DNA of 64,000 nt. Source: Inia geoffrensis. Lineage: Eukaryota > Chordata > Mammalia > Artiodactyla > Iniidae. How positions within the stretch are numbered: position 1 is the stretch's first letter; each line of letters opens with the position of its first letter. Below, in pieces: positions 43,979-55,439 of the stretch. Below the pieces are notes generated by a model. It saw only the letters and a program-made list of their open reading frames with translations. It was not told the origin of the DNA and did not search any database. The stretch is from positions 35,208,318 through 35,272,317 of the forward strand of contig CM070919.1 in the NCBI GenBank assembly GCA_036417435.1, in the 5' to 3' direction. A program made the translations under genes and the position numbers.

Positions 43979-45585
43979 TGTAGCAAATGTATCAAAGGAA
44001 GACATTTCTTTTTGAAACCTGATAATTCTCCTTGCGGAGTCAGAGGTGACTTCTCTGTAGAAGTTAGAAAAGGGATCCTAAAGTTGTATTTCAGCCGGGA
44101 GCCTGGCCTGTCCCAAATACCCCAATCCATATTTGTATACAGATTTCAATCACTTTTTACCTTTTAGTCAATCTGAAAAAAAAAAAAAAAATGTTGTTTG
44201 TACATGAGTTCCCCATAAAATCTTGCACTAGAGACGTGTTTTGTACTTCTGGTAAACTAAGAGTATATCTCAGTGCCTGTCTGGGAGTGTTAAGTGTATA
44301 AGAGTGCTGTTGAATGTCGAAACTAAAATTCAGTAGCATTTGGGGAGAGATTGTGTTCTTTACCTGTGAATGGAAATAGTGAATAAAATTCAGTTCTCTT
44401 CTGTATTTAAGATTTTTTTTTTCTCGCAAGTAAACACTTGGATTGTTCTCTTCTAACTAGTAATTTAAACTGAAAACTGAGACTATTTTAAAGTGTAGGT
44501 TAAATGGGAGCCCGTGTAGAGCAGAGCACAGGCTGGCTTGCTTCTGGAGGCTATAATGAAGTTACTTTTACATTTGAGCCTAAAGTAGATCTGTTGTCTA
44601 TTGTAATAGGCCTGGTGGCTGTAATATTTTACTCATTTTCAGCTGTAATAAGCTTTCGAGTATCTGAAGCTACAAGATTTATGTTTTTCATCCAATTTGT
44701 TTTATTCCAAGGGCACTCTCATGGGGTAAGGTGTAAAACAGTTCACGGGAGACTTTCAATATTAGGTTCCTCACACCTGAAGTTTTTGGAAAACAATCTC
44801 TTTTTTCTAAAAATAAAAGTGAAATGTTTACAAGGACCTAAGGAACTGATTTTTTCCCCCTACCTCAACCAATTTATAAGATTGAGCTGAGTACTTTGGA
44901 AGCAGGGGGTAAAGCACACACTTGCTTTAGGCGATTTAACATGCTTTTGCCAGCGGAAATATATTTTTGTACATTTTCCCCCTCTTGAATGGTTTATTGA
45001 AAAGCCCATTGGGTTGAGTATATAAATGCTTACAGTGAATGATTTTTCTTTGCAATTTATATTCTGTTTCTCCAAGCTTAATCATGGCTTTTAACACTTT
45101 CTCCAGCTCTGCGCTTGCTTGAGATTTCATCCTCAAGTTTTTATCGTTTTCTTCACATCTGGTGAAAGTGGACATAACTGACTAAAGGGATGTCACTTGG
45201 CTTTTCCTGTCTCCCCCCTTCATATAGAGGCTACACTTTCGGTTTCCCTTAATCTCAGAATCTCTACAATCTGGATAAATGCCAGAGGCTCGTCAGCCTA
45301 AGACTTATAGCATCCATCCTGCAGTCTGTTTTGTGGTTGCTTAAAAAAGAAATCTGCTTCGGTACCCTGGAATTCTGGATCACATGAGGCCCAGTTCCCT
45401 GACCCTATATGCATCCGTGTAGTTCAATATTATTAGGATTATTGACATGCCACTTACCTGTCAAAAATTCTCAGGATCACAGGAAGAAGTTGAGTTATGT
45501 CTCCGTGCTTTTTGATCTGTTTGAAAATCCCTGTGTTTACTTTATCCTACAGTGAAACAGAAGCAAAACACTCTAGAAGCCCCTC
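43976..45585. other. unassigned sequence
   Basis: There is an A16 run near 44175-44190. The 128-codon forward frame at 44504-44890 has a hydrophobic stretch but no recognisable domain, and no splice or promoter context supports it. No repeat can be named. Confidence 0.35.
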
Positions 45586-45824
45586 AAGAATACTTATTTC
45601 TGGGCTTCCCTGGTGGCGCAGTGGTTGAGAGTCCGCCTGCCGATGCAGGGGACACGGGTTCGTGCCCCGGTCCGGGAAGATCCCACGTGCCGCGGAGCGG
45701 CTGGGCCCGTGAGCCATGGCCGCTGATACTGCAAGTCCGGAGCCTGTGCTCTGCAGCGGGAGAGGCCACAGCAGTGCGAGGCCCGCGTACCGCAAAAAAA
45801 AAAAAAAAAAGAGTATTTATTTCT
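45586..45824 (+). mobile_element. CHR SINE, short form, with near-perfect TSDs
   Basis: The body is about 45602-45810, from 'gggcttccctggtggcgcag' to an A18 tail. A B-box-like GGTTCGTGCCC lies at 45657-45667. The flanks AAGAATACTTATTTCT (45586-45601) and AAGAGTATTTATTTCT (45809-45824) match at 14 of 16. It shows little divergence from the other short copies. The frames at 45547-45905 on both strands are SINE-derived. Confidence 0.95.
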
Positions 45825-45944
45825 CACTACCTATGTGCTATCTTTAATAAGTACGATTTTGTTATTTTTCTGTATGTACCTTCAATTGATCTAGAAGTGA
45901 CATGAAATTACTAGTGTTACGAGAAATTGTGAAGTGGGTAGCTA

Positions 45945-46050
45945 TCATAGGTGCTGCTCGGTGCATAGACGCTGAGCACGATGGGGCAGAAAAGAACATT
46001 AATCAGCTCCTCAGAAATTCACAGTCTAATGGAAAATTTTAAAAATGCAT
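45945..46050 (-). repeat. possible L2 LINE 3' end, reverse orientation
   Basis: The phrases 'gtgctgctcggtgcatagac', 'gctgagcacgatggggcag' and 'ctcctcagaaattcacagtc', then 'taatggaaaa', follow the reverse L2 3' end loosely. Confidence 0.45.
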
Positions 46051-48554
46051 AAGTAAAAAATGTGAAGTAGCATTTCTTAGCTTTCTACTTTCTTGATTTG
46101 GACAATTCCTCTATTACATTACTGAACCAATTTAAACTTACCTTAGTATAAAAGAGCAAAAAGAGCCATACGTTTTTTACTACCTACCTATTCCGATCTC
46201 AATAATAGATGTCCAGATAACTGCAGGAAATGTATTACGTATTTGCCTTTAGAACAAAACCAGAGGCATTTTACATTATTTTGGTGAATGAGACTTAAAA
46301 ATTCCCCAAATCGTAATGTAACGGATTTCTGCAAACTGTATATTTTGTTGTAATGTATGACCAAAAAAAAAAGAAAAAGAAAAAAGCACGTTATAAAACT
46401 CTAACATAGTAATTATGGCCAATTACTGATGCTTAGTGATAAGGTAATTTGCAAATAGCCAAACATAAGATAATTACACAGATATTATGTTGATGTTCTT
46501 GAGTTTGTGTCATTAAAGAATTTCTAATATGGCTTTTATATCAGTGACTGAAAGGGAAAAGAAAGAATAAGAGGAAAAAATGTACAAATAAGTATAGTAA
46601 AGCAAAGAGGGGGAAGAGGTGTACGAATTCCCCATGGTTGGAAACATGTAAGGGTGAGAAATTGTCATATGTGGAGGGTTAAGTAGTTTGGAATTGGCTA
46701 TCCTAGCAACTGTACCTTCTATGGTTAGGACTTACCCACTATTAAATGAAATATTTCATTGGAAGTTGCTGTGTCCTGCTTTGTGTAACCAGTGTTCTGC
46801 ACGGACACAAAGTTACTGTCATTGTAACCTGTGTGCTCCTGTGGTTTTCTGCATTTCTGACAGGACTGTTTTCTAAGTTGTAGGCCCCGGGGGGTGCAAA
46901 TTGAGCTGAGATGTCCAAATACAAGTTTACATGTGAGGCCTAGCTTCCGAATTCCTCCTGGATTTGCCCACTGTCGCAGAGAGAGACTTTGTAATTACCA
47001 AGAGATTATAGCAGAACATGAAAGGGCCTTGAAAGCAGGTTTCTTGCAAAGCAAGAATGTGTTCAGCACAAACTTAGGAAGAACGGGCCGAGAAGTGAGG
47101 CAGAAGTATCTGAAAATGTTAAGGCTTCAAGCAGAAGGTCCTGCCTCAGACTCCTAATTAAAGAAGTAAAAAATGCTTTTAAAAAATGTCAAGGACCGTC
47201 ATTTGTATTCTCGCCCAAGAAAAGGGTCTTCTGAGGATTGTAAATGAAGTGATGGCTCTGCCCAAATACCCTGGGTTTGGCCTTTTTTTGTACTCCAAAC
47301 GTAATGAAAATGGAGCTTAATGGTACATAAATAAAAATAATTAAATGGAAGATAGTAGTAGTGGTGCATTACCTGAATTAATATACAAGATTAAGGGGCC
47401 AGTAACCCAGAAACAACTTCATTATTTCAGTGTTTCGTATAAATGAGACAACTCTCTCAGACTAGAATGAAACATAGCTTTAACGCTACCGTGTTCATTT
47501 CAGATTTAAAAGGAAAACATTTCTCACGGACTGTGTTTCTGGTGTTCTCTTCGGCATATGGTTTCAGCACGTGTTCTTATCGAAACAAGCCAGCTTATCA
47601 GTTTATACCTCTTCTGGGTATGTCTTTTTTAACGGAAGCTTAAAATTTGACTTGTTTTTAGTATTGATTTCATAGCCAAAACTAGAATCTGTGATTAATT
47701 TACGTGTTAATTTTTATGTCCTTAGGTTACCTCTCTACTTGCAGAAATTTCGACAAATGCATAGAGCAGTGAGCCCTGTAACACTGAAAGCTTGTAATCC
47801 TTTGCAGAGCTGTTTCAGAATGGGTGATTTTGTAGAAGTGAAGGGGCAAATGGGATTTATTTATTTATTTTTTATTTTGTGGGGGAAATATAGCAGTTCT
47901 TTAATAATCACTTTAAAAAGAGTATAATATATAAAACTTTTGAATCACTTGTTATAAACCTGAACTGATATAATATTGTAACTCGCCTATACTTCGAGAA
48001 AAAATTGGGCAAACTGAATTTAGAAAAGAGAAAGAGACAGAGAAAACTCCAGTTGTGACTACCAAACGTTATTTCTTTTAAGGAACAAAAAAATCATGTA
48101 TCAGATGGCTTCCTAAAATGTTATGTATTTGACTTGCCAACATTGGATTAACAGAGAGTTTAAGAAAAAATCGGAAAAAAAACCCACCTATACCTCCTTT
48201 CTTATTAGTGATTATTCCTTCTCTGCTCATGAAGGGTCAGGGTTTCCACTGCGCTTCGGCCATCTTTTACTCCCTCTTGCTTTCCTTCACTGGACATTGA
48301 CAGTGACATTGTCCTGTCCGTTTTCCTCATCAAGCTCATCCAAAGAGTCTCTTGGAACCCTTAACATCAGACCGTCCCCACGTATCGTAGACCACACTGA
48401 GTCTCCCCTTCTTTGAACTTTCTCAGAGATGCTGTGTCCCTTTTCCAATCACTTGTTACTTAAACAGATATGTCCTTCCACCTCTGTTTCACATACATAA
48501 GCCTTGTCTCATCCTCTGGCAAGGACAGCAGTCATGTCTTAGGTATCTCCACTA
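46051..48554. other. AT-rich unassigned sequence
   Basis: No gene or named repeat is seen. The 87-codon frame at 46894-47157 is charged and helix-like in its second half, but I recognise no family. Short TTTA units lie at 47859-47876 and an A-rich patch at 46361-46386. Weak L2-like phrases occur near 48500-48550. Confidence 0.35.
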
Positions 48555-48960
48555 TGCTCTGGACCAACATTGTCCTGTAGAAATATACTCGAAGTCCCAT
48601 GTGTAGATTTCAATAATCTCTAGTAGCCACTTTTTGAAAAACAAGAAGGAACAAGTGAAATTAATTTTCGTAATGCGTATTTCTTAATACATCTAAAATA
48701 TTTCAATATGTAATCAGTATAAAAGTGACTAATGAGATATTTCACATTCTTCTTTTGTACGAAGTCTTCAAATATGGTGTACGTTTTACATTCCCAGCAC
48801 CATACACAAGGTAAGAATCCACGTGCTTAAGCCATCTGAGTCTTTGCTGCAATTAAAGTTCACTTGTGTTGAACTGCGCCGAGAGTAATCTTATCCCTCA
48901 TGTCTTAATAAGATATCTGATTTCATTAACTTTAGAGATAGGCACTTAACGTATTTAGAA
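48555..48960. repeat. ancient interspersed repeat, family unassigned
   Basis: The phrases 'tgtcctgtagaaatatactc', 'tctctagtagccactttttg', 'aacaagtgaaattaattttc', 'actaatgagatatttcacat' and 'caaatatggtgtacgtttta' match a widespread mammalian repeat that I recall but cannot name with confidence. It is probably a DNA-transposon relic and is non-coding. Confidence 0.5.
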
Positions 48961-49199
48961 AATATTCTTAATAGTTCAGAGTTTTTAAAAGACTCATTGT
49001 TGTGTATCTTTGGACAGGTTAATTTCTCTGTGCTCTGATAGTGGGATTTGAGGCCATTTTTTAATGAATTATAAGATCAAAGCTGTGGTCTACATGACAC
49101 AGCATCGCTCCACCGTAGGAAACTTGCACATGCAGAAGTGCTGGGAAAAAAGGCACAGAGCCGCAATGAACAACGGTAAGGAGGTGACACATAAGCAGT
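48961..49199. other. unassigned sequence
   Basis: No named feature is seen. Confidence 0.3.
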
Positions 49200-49395
49200 G
49201 AGAAGGTTAAGACAGATGATTTGCAACCCAGTTCTAACTCTGCTACTCGTTTTGTGTCTGTCAGCCAAATTACTTAAACTCCCTGAGTCTCTGTAGCCTC
49301 CTTTGCAAACTGAGGAAGAGAACTCCAAGACTGTGGTGAAGACCAAGTGTGATAATATATACATAGGCAGCTTATAACAGAAAGCATAAGACACA
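49200..49395 (+). repeat. MIR SINE
   Basis: The phrases 'ttgcaacccagttctaactc', 'tgctactcgttttgtgtctg', 'caaattacttaaactccctg' and 'agtctctgtagcctcctttg' follow the MIR core in order. Confidence 0.7.
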
Positions 49396-50641
49396 TGGAA
49401 TATGTCATGACTACATTTAGATCTTAATATTTTCAAATGTGAGGAATCGGTCATCAAGTTTGGATGATAACAGGCCCTTATTGTCTACCCATTTTTGAAG
49501 GGCACATCTTTAAACGTTCCCAAGGTTAAAGGGAAAGTGATTCGCTTTTTCTGAACTGTTGTATTCAAATTTATTCTACCACAGCACCAAGCGGTGTTCA
49601 TTAACATATAGAATAGTACAGATAAAAAAATACAGTCAAACTATAAAAATCACCTATTAATTAGCAAATTATGATGTACGGTTTGAAATTTGAAAAAGGA
49701 AACGAATGAGTTCGTAGTAAAAACTGTCTGTAAGGGTCTTTTGAAAGCTCTGTTCAAACATTACCAACCACATTTCTGGTTTTTCAGCTTTTCTTCAAAA
49801 GAACAAACTTGTCAAAACTTATTTGGAAGATTTACAGCATTATTAATAACTTTACTGTTTGACAGGAAGGCGTCCAGATTAAAAATAATTTTTGAATGGT
49901 ATAAAGCTCCATGGTTCCCATCAAAAGGCTAGTCGTGAGCTAAGTACACTTCTAACTTAGAAAGTGATGCTGGGTTTTGTGCAACTCCATACTGATGTTG
50001 GATTAAGCAACTTGCTCTCCCTTGGAAGAAATCCAGAAGTGACAGCTAGGGCAGAACCCGGGGTCGATTGGCTACTGTGTGCAGTGAGCTGCAGGGAACG
50101 TCTTCCGTCAGAGCGCTGAAGTTCAGTACCGCCTGCCTCTCTGCTTCTGAGTGCAATTGTCCGTGGTCTGTAAAGCACTAAGTGGTTGGGCCCTCACTGC
50201 TTAGAGATCAGCCTTCCTCACTGGGCAACTTCTGGGCAGCTGAGATCAGCTGGGGTACTACTGCCAGCATTTCCCAGCCCCCATCTACTGGGAACCAGGG
50301 GCAGGGAGTCTTCCAAAGCAGACCCTTGCTTATGGACCACCTTGCCTTCCTTTAGCCAACGTAGAACTAATCCGGCGATCCTTGGGGCCTGGCAGAAAGC
50401 CCATCTGTTAATCAGGGTTGAAAAGCAAGAATCTCTAATCTTTACAAGGAACAATGCATTCAGTGAGGACAATCTCAGATTCTTTAAAGCTTTACATTAA
50501 AATAAGATAAACAGTACACTCTCTCCTTTCTTGCCTTCAGTCTTTTTTGGCATTTACTGGCTTAACACTTTAGCTCCTTGTTTGATCTTTTTCTCACCTT
50601 GTCCCCACTGAGAGGGTGAAAGATTGAATGAGGAAGAGATT
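49396..50641. other. unassigned sequence
   Basis: No gene or named repeat is recognised. The open frames at 50186-50500 and 50218-50472 overlap on opposite strands without any domain. Confidence 0.35.
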
Positions 50642-50848
50642 TTAATGCTAGATTTTTTTTTTTTTTTTTTTGCGGTACGCGTGCCTCTCACTGCTGTGGC
50701 CTCTCCCGTTGCGGAGCACAGGCTCTGGACGCGCAGGCTCCGCGGCACGTGGGATCTTCCCGGACCGGGGCACGAACCCGTGTCCCCTGCATCGGCAGGC
50801 GGACTCTCAACCACTGCGCCACCAGGGAAGCCCTTAATGCTAGATTTT
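50642..50848 (-). mobile_element. CHR SINE, short form with extra 30-bp deletion, reverse orientation, 15-bp TSDs
   Basis: The body is about 50657-50833: a T-rich tail, then 'gcggtacgcgtgcctctcac', then 'ccaccagggaagccc'. The direct repeat TTAATGCTAGATTTT at 50642-50656 and 50834-50848 is perfect. Compared with the copies at 19.2 and 37.9 kb it lacks about 30 bases between 'gcgcaggctc' and 'cgcggcacgt'. In the longer copy that segment is bordered by GCTC on both sides, which suggests slippage or a subfamily-defining deletion. Confidence 0.95.
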
Positions 50849-50904
50849 GTTTCTGAATTTTTCAATCTGAGATTTGACCTAATATCTGTACCCTTATACA
50901 TATT

Positions 50905-51245
50905 CATTTATTTATATATTCACCCAATAAATAGGCATTGGATGCCTGCTGTGTGCCAGAACTTGTTTAAATGAGTCATAAAGTAGAACAAGAAGCCCCT
51001 ACCTTGATGGAGTTTGTGGCCTCTTTAGAAGACAGAAAATACGCAAATACACATAGTTATATCAGAAGTGAATACACGCTATGTAGAAAAACAAAGCAGG
51101 AGAGGAAGTGAGAGATTTAACTTCTAGATAGAATGATTTGACGTGGGCTCTCTGAAGAGGTGATGTTTGACCATGAACAAAGTCAAAGGTGTGAGCTGTG
51201 CAAACGCAAGGGGGATTACGGAGAGCAAAGGCGTGTTGCTGTGAC
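50905..51245 (-). repeat. L2 LINE 3' region, reverse orientation
   Basis: The phrases 'gatgcctgctgtgtgccaga', 'cctaccttgatggagtttgt', 'ttagaagacagaaaatacgc', 'tctctgaagaggtgatgttt' and 'gaccatgaacaaagtcaaag' follow the reverse L2 3' region, including the segment that is 'cacctcctcagagaggcctt' in the forward consensus. Confidence 0.65.
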
Positions 51246-51589
51246 CTGTGATTAAAATAATCTCTGAAGACTGGTCTGCAGGTGAAGCAGTGTATACACT
51301 ACTGGAGTAGACAAGGTGAGAAGTAAGGATTCCTTGGTCTTTACTTGGATTTTACCGTAAGTAAAGTCCACTGAGATTAAGCATGGGAGACAGCAGCAAA
51401 AGGCACACTCTCCCCTGCCACCTAAGGTCAGGTAATTACGGTAACCATGCATACTTGTTGAGCCCAGGACAGGATGTCTATTGCCCTGGTACAGGTGACA
51501 CTAATACCCCTTTGCGCTCTTAAAAGTATAGACAGTACAGACAGTAAATCATATGCCCACTCTACAACACAATGTTGGAGATTTCTGCA
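51246..51589. other. unassigned sequence
   Basis: No named feature is seen before the L1 fragment. Confidence 0.3.
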
Positions 51590-52309
51590 CAGCAGTAGAA
51601 ACGATCAACAGAATGAAGAGGCAGCCTGTGGAATAGGAGAAACTTTTTGCAAAGTGTATATCAGATAAGGGTTCATATCCAAAACATATAAGTAACTCAT
51701 ACAGCTCAATACCAACTCAAATGAAACAAAACAAAACAACACCAATCCACTTAAAAAATGGGCAGAGGACCTGAATAGACATTTTTCCAAAGAAGACGTA
51801 TAAATGACAAAGAGGTACATGAATAGCTGCTCAACATCACTCATCATCAGGGAAATGCAAACCAAAACCCAACTGAGATATCACCTCACGCCTGTTAGAA
51901 CGGCCGTTACAAAAGAGATAAGACATAGCACGTGCTGGTGAGGATGTGAAGGAACAAGAGCCTTTGTGCCCTCTTGGTGGGAGTGTACAGTGGTCCAGCC
52001 ACTACGGAAAACAGTATGGAGTTTCCTCAAAAATTAAAAGTAGAACTACCGTGTGATCCAGCAATCCCACTTCTGGGTGTCTATCTCGGAAAGATATCTG
52101 CACTCCCATGTTCATTGCAGCATTATTCACAATAGCCAAGATAACATGGAAACAATCTGAGTGTCCTTCAATGAATGAAAAGAAAATGTGATATATATGT
52201 GTGTGTGTGTACATATATGTATGTATATATGTGTGTGTATAAATACATGTGCACATATATGTATACACATACGTATGTACCTATATATATATTAGTGTGT
52301 GTATATAAT

Positions 52310-52381
<72 letters not shown>

Positions 52382-52920
52382 GGAATATTACTCAGCCATA
52401 AACAAGGAGGAAATCCTGCCATTTGTGACAATATGGATGGACCTTAAGGGCATTAAAGGGCATTATGTGAAGTGAAGTATGTCAGAGAAAGACAAATACT
52501 ATTCGATGCCACTTATATGTGGAATCTAAAACATTGAACTCATAGAAACAGAGAGTAGGATGGTGGTTGCCAGAGTGTGGGAGAAATTGGGGAGATGTTG
52601 GTCAAAGGGCAGAAACTTGTAGTTGTGAGATGACTAAGTTCTAGAGGGTCTAATGTACAGCATGGTGATTATAGTTAGTAATACAGCCTTATATTCTCGA
52701 AAGTTGCTAAGACAGTAGATGTTCAGTGTTTTCACCACACACATGAGTGCACACACCAAAACTGTTAGTTATGTGAGGTGATGGATACATGTGTTAACTA
52801 ACTTTACTGTGATAGTCATCTTGCAGTATGTATATGTGTATCAAATCAACACGCTGTACATGTTAAACTTACTCAATGTTTTATGTCAACTGTATCTCGG
52901 TTAAACTGGAAAAATGTAAA
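51590..52920 (+). mobile_element. L1M-type LINE: ORF2 C-terminal part and 3' UTR, split by a TA tract
   Basis: Translated pieces include [23 protein letters not shown] and YHLTPVR, all in order for L1 ORF2, followed by 'gtgatccagcaatcccactt' and 'ttcattgcagcattattcac'. The long TA/TG tract (52187-52379) interrupts the element. It then resumes with 'atggaatattactcagccat', 'aatatggatggaccttaagg' and 'ccacttatatgtggaatcta'. The 3' UTR follows with 'agagtaggatggtggttgcc' and 'gtgatggatacatgtgttaa'. Stops and frameshifts are frequent, so it is inactive. It is older than the L1 at 16.3 kb. Confidence 0.88.
52187..52379 (+). repeat. TA/TG microsatellite with pure (TA)33 core
   Basis: A mixed TA/TG/ACGT stretch (52187-52313) leads into a pure TA run at 52314-52379, about 33 units. 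It sits inside the L1 ORF2 where the element normally has a short 'tatatatac' stretch just before 'aatggaatattac', so it grew from an L1-encoded seed. Confidence 0.95.
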
Positions 52921-53934
52921 TGAATACATTAATGAATATTAGAACTAAACAGACTGGCTTAAAGTATTGGTCATGCCAAAAGATGGAAAACATGGAGACA
53001 TTAAGAAGGACTTAGAGGAAAACAATCCCTCTCTGCCTCCCTAATCCTACCGACAAGACAGAGGTGGCAAAGGATGTCATCACTTGTCCACATGTGTTTA
53101 TTCTTGCAAGTGTCATGAAATGTACGAGGTGCTGGATGTTCAAACATGAATCTATGGAAGATGATTTGTGTCCCTGATGATTGTAGAACATTGCTGCAAA
53201 ATACCACAGTCCCACCAGAACTCTTTTCAACTGGATACCATCAAATCTTAAACAAATAAGATCATTCTATTCAATAAGAGTAGACTTTATTAGCAAGGGC
53301 GGGAAACATAAACCTCCTGCGGATTCTGTGTAAAGGGGAAGTATCATCAAGATAGGCGTCTGGCACCCCAAGTTGTTAAAAAATAATAGACAGATGGACA
53401 GACAAATTAAGTGACTGCCCTGGGTCTGTGCTGGTTTCTGACCTCTGCCCAAGTACTCTGTGACCTTCCAACTCCTAATCTTACTGTCTGTGTTCCACCT
53501 TTGGATCCTGGCATCTTTAAATGGAGTCAAGTTTAATGCTAACTTTATTTTTGATGCTGACCTGTGCCTTGAACCCAGTCAGTAAACCACGGATGACACC
53601 CTCTTGTTTAATAATTCCCAGAAAGATGAATGGTGTATGCCATGATCTAGACAATTAGAGCATTATTATTATCACTACTAACCAGTAGTGGTATTACCAT
53701 CATCAACAACAACAATTTTCAGAGTACATGCTGTGGAAGGAGAAAGAAGAAGTGAGTGACTCACTTCTTGGCCCTAAAGAACTTACAATGTGCACATAGT
53801 CGTTGCTCATTATAATTGATTGATTCACATTCCTTGATATAAGGGAATTTAAATTTATAATTAAGGCTTACAAAAGGTCTCATTTTTAGACAAGTAATAT
53901 TGCATGACATTTTCTCTTTCAGCTAGGGATTTAA
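52921..53934. other. unassigned sequence
   Basis: Some MIR-like phrases occur near 53640-53720 but are not convincing. No gene is recognised. Confidence 0.35.
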
Positions 53935-54090
53935 GGGCAGTTTATAAATATTACCTTGATAAACTTCACAAAACCCCTCAGGTTGTATGTATAAAACTCA
54001 TTTGCAGAGAGTTAATAAAGAAAAAAAAACATGCATTCAGATCAAGTGATCTGCCCCAAGTCACAAATAGCTCTTAATACTGTTCCTTCC
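53935..54090 (-). repeat. possible MIR SINE, reverse orientation
   Basis: The phrases 'taaacttcacaaaacccctc', 'aactcatttgcagagagtta' and 'gatctgccccaagtcacaaa', then 'tagctcttaa', follow the reverse MIR core. The copy is diverged. Confidence 0.45.
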
Positions 54091-55079
54091 AGTTGGGTAC
54101 ACCAGTGAAGCCCACCCCTGCAATACCACACTCTATGAATCTGTTTCCTCAGTATTATTTCTCTCAATATGATCTGGTAAAGCCATTAGAATATATTCTT
54201 ATAACCTCATCTCTCAGGATAGTAAGGCAAATATATAAGCACCGAAAGGGCAGGGTTGGTCAAATGCTTTGCTGTGTTTGTAACTGCGTGTTAACAGTGT
54301 GTATTACGCTACAGTAGGTAAAGGAGACGCAGATTATAAACGCCTTGCGGCCCACTTCTTTCCCGTGTCATTCGTCTAGAATAAGTAACTACCGCTTCTA
54401 GCAGTGCTGACTTGTGAGCACAGCGGACACTGTCCGTTAGGATGACACAAACCCAAACCCAGTTTTTTGTGAGGCGTGTAATCCACGGGTCTTGGGACCG
54501 CTTTCTGCCCCGGCCCAAACCTTGGCCTCCCCTGCTGGGCTCACTCCCGAGACTAGACCACTCGCCCCACTTCCAGGCCACAGTTGCTCAGAGCGGGCTT
54601 CTGTACATCCTGCCCAGTTGTTGCTGTCTCCTTCCTAATGGCCAGCCTCCCCCAGGGCCGGGGCCCAGCTCTGTCAAGATGACCGATGTGCCCTCTGCGT
54701 CGGAAGGTGTGGTGGTTCCAGAACCCAGGTGAAGCCGGCAGCAGAACCCTCATCCCTGGTCTGAACGTCTGTGGATTGATAGCGTCCTTCTTAGGAAAGG
54801 ATCTTCCCTCGTTAGTGCTTTATGCTAAAGTGAGAAAGCACAGAGGCGTTACAGAAACCCTGAAGCATTGGAGAGGTGTGTCTCTCCGCAGGGATTTCGC
54901 AAGTAGAGATGGGTGGGTAGGAAGAAAGGTTACGTAAAATAACATGCAGCTCAGATCCTGGATCGTGTCTTTCTAATGATTTTAGAGAAATAAAAGAACA
55001 GAGTTGACTAAATGCAGGAGGTGAGTCTGGTTGGGTTTGAGTGAAGCGAGGCGGAGAGAAGAAACGCTATGAGTTGTGT
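54091..55079. other. GC-richer unassigned sequence
   Basis: The part at 54310-54760 is richer in G+C than its surroundings and carries overlapping frames on both strands with no domain. It could be an unrecognised LTR or regulatory DNA. Confidence 0.35.
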
Positions 55080-55290
55080 GTAATTATGTAACGTTTGCTA
55101 TGTGTAGGCAGCGTCTGAAGTTACATGCACATATGTTGTCATTTAATTGTCCTTCCCTGCCCAAATAGTTACTATTATTGTACCTATTTTGAAGATGAGG
55201 AAATTAAAGCAGAGAGAAGTTAAATAACACCCTAGAGATAGCTGAAGCCTGTGTCAGAACTGGTGGCCTGACACCCAGGTGTGGTCTCGC
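55080..55290 (-). repeat. MIR SINE, reverse orientation
   Basis: The phrases 'tttgctatgtgtaggcagcg', 'cctattttgaagatgaggaa', 'attaaagcagagagaagtta' and 'aactggtggcctgacaccca' follow the reverse MIR order clearly. Confidence 0.7.
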
Positions 55291-55439
55291 CACCATCCAC
55301 GAATCCTCCTCAGGAAAGCGCAGGAAAAAAACCAGAGGGTGGTGCATCACTCGGCATTTTGCAGGGCACAGAGAAATGGAAAAGAGACTAGAACAGGTGG
55401 TGCGGGAAAAGAGGACTTCAAGGCAAAAGGAGGCCGTGC

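Noticed and set aside
44504..44890. 128-codon forward open frame with a hydrophobic stretch
   Set aside because: No conserved motif and no gene structure. Hydrophobic runs are common in T-rich DNA.
46894..47157. 87-codon charged, helix-like open frame
   Set aside because: The composition looks protein-like in its second half, but I recognise no family and see no exon signals that would support it.
52168..52447. Open frames on both strands made of Tyr/Ile repeats
   Set aside because: Products of the TA/TG microsatellite in an L1, with no coding meaning.
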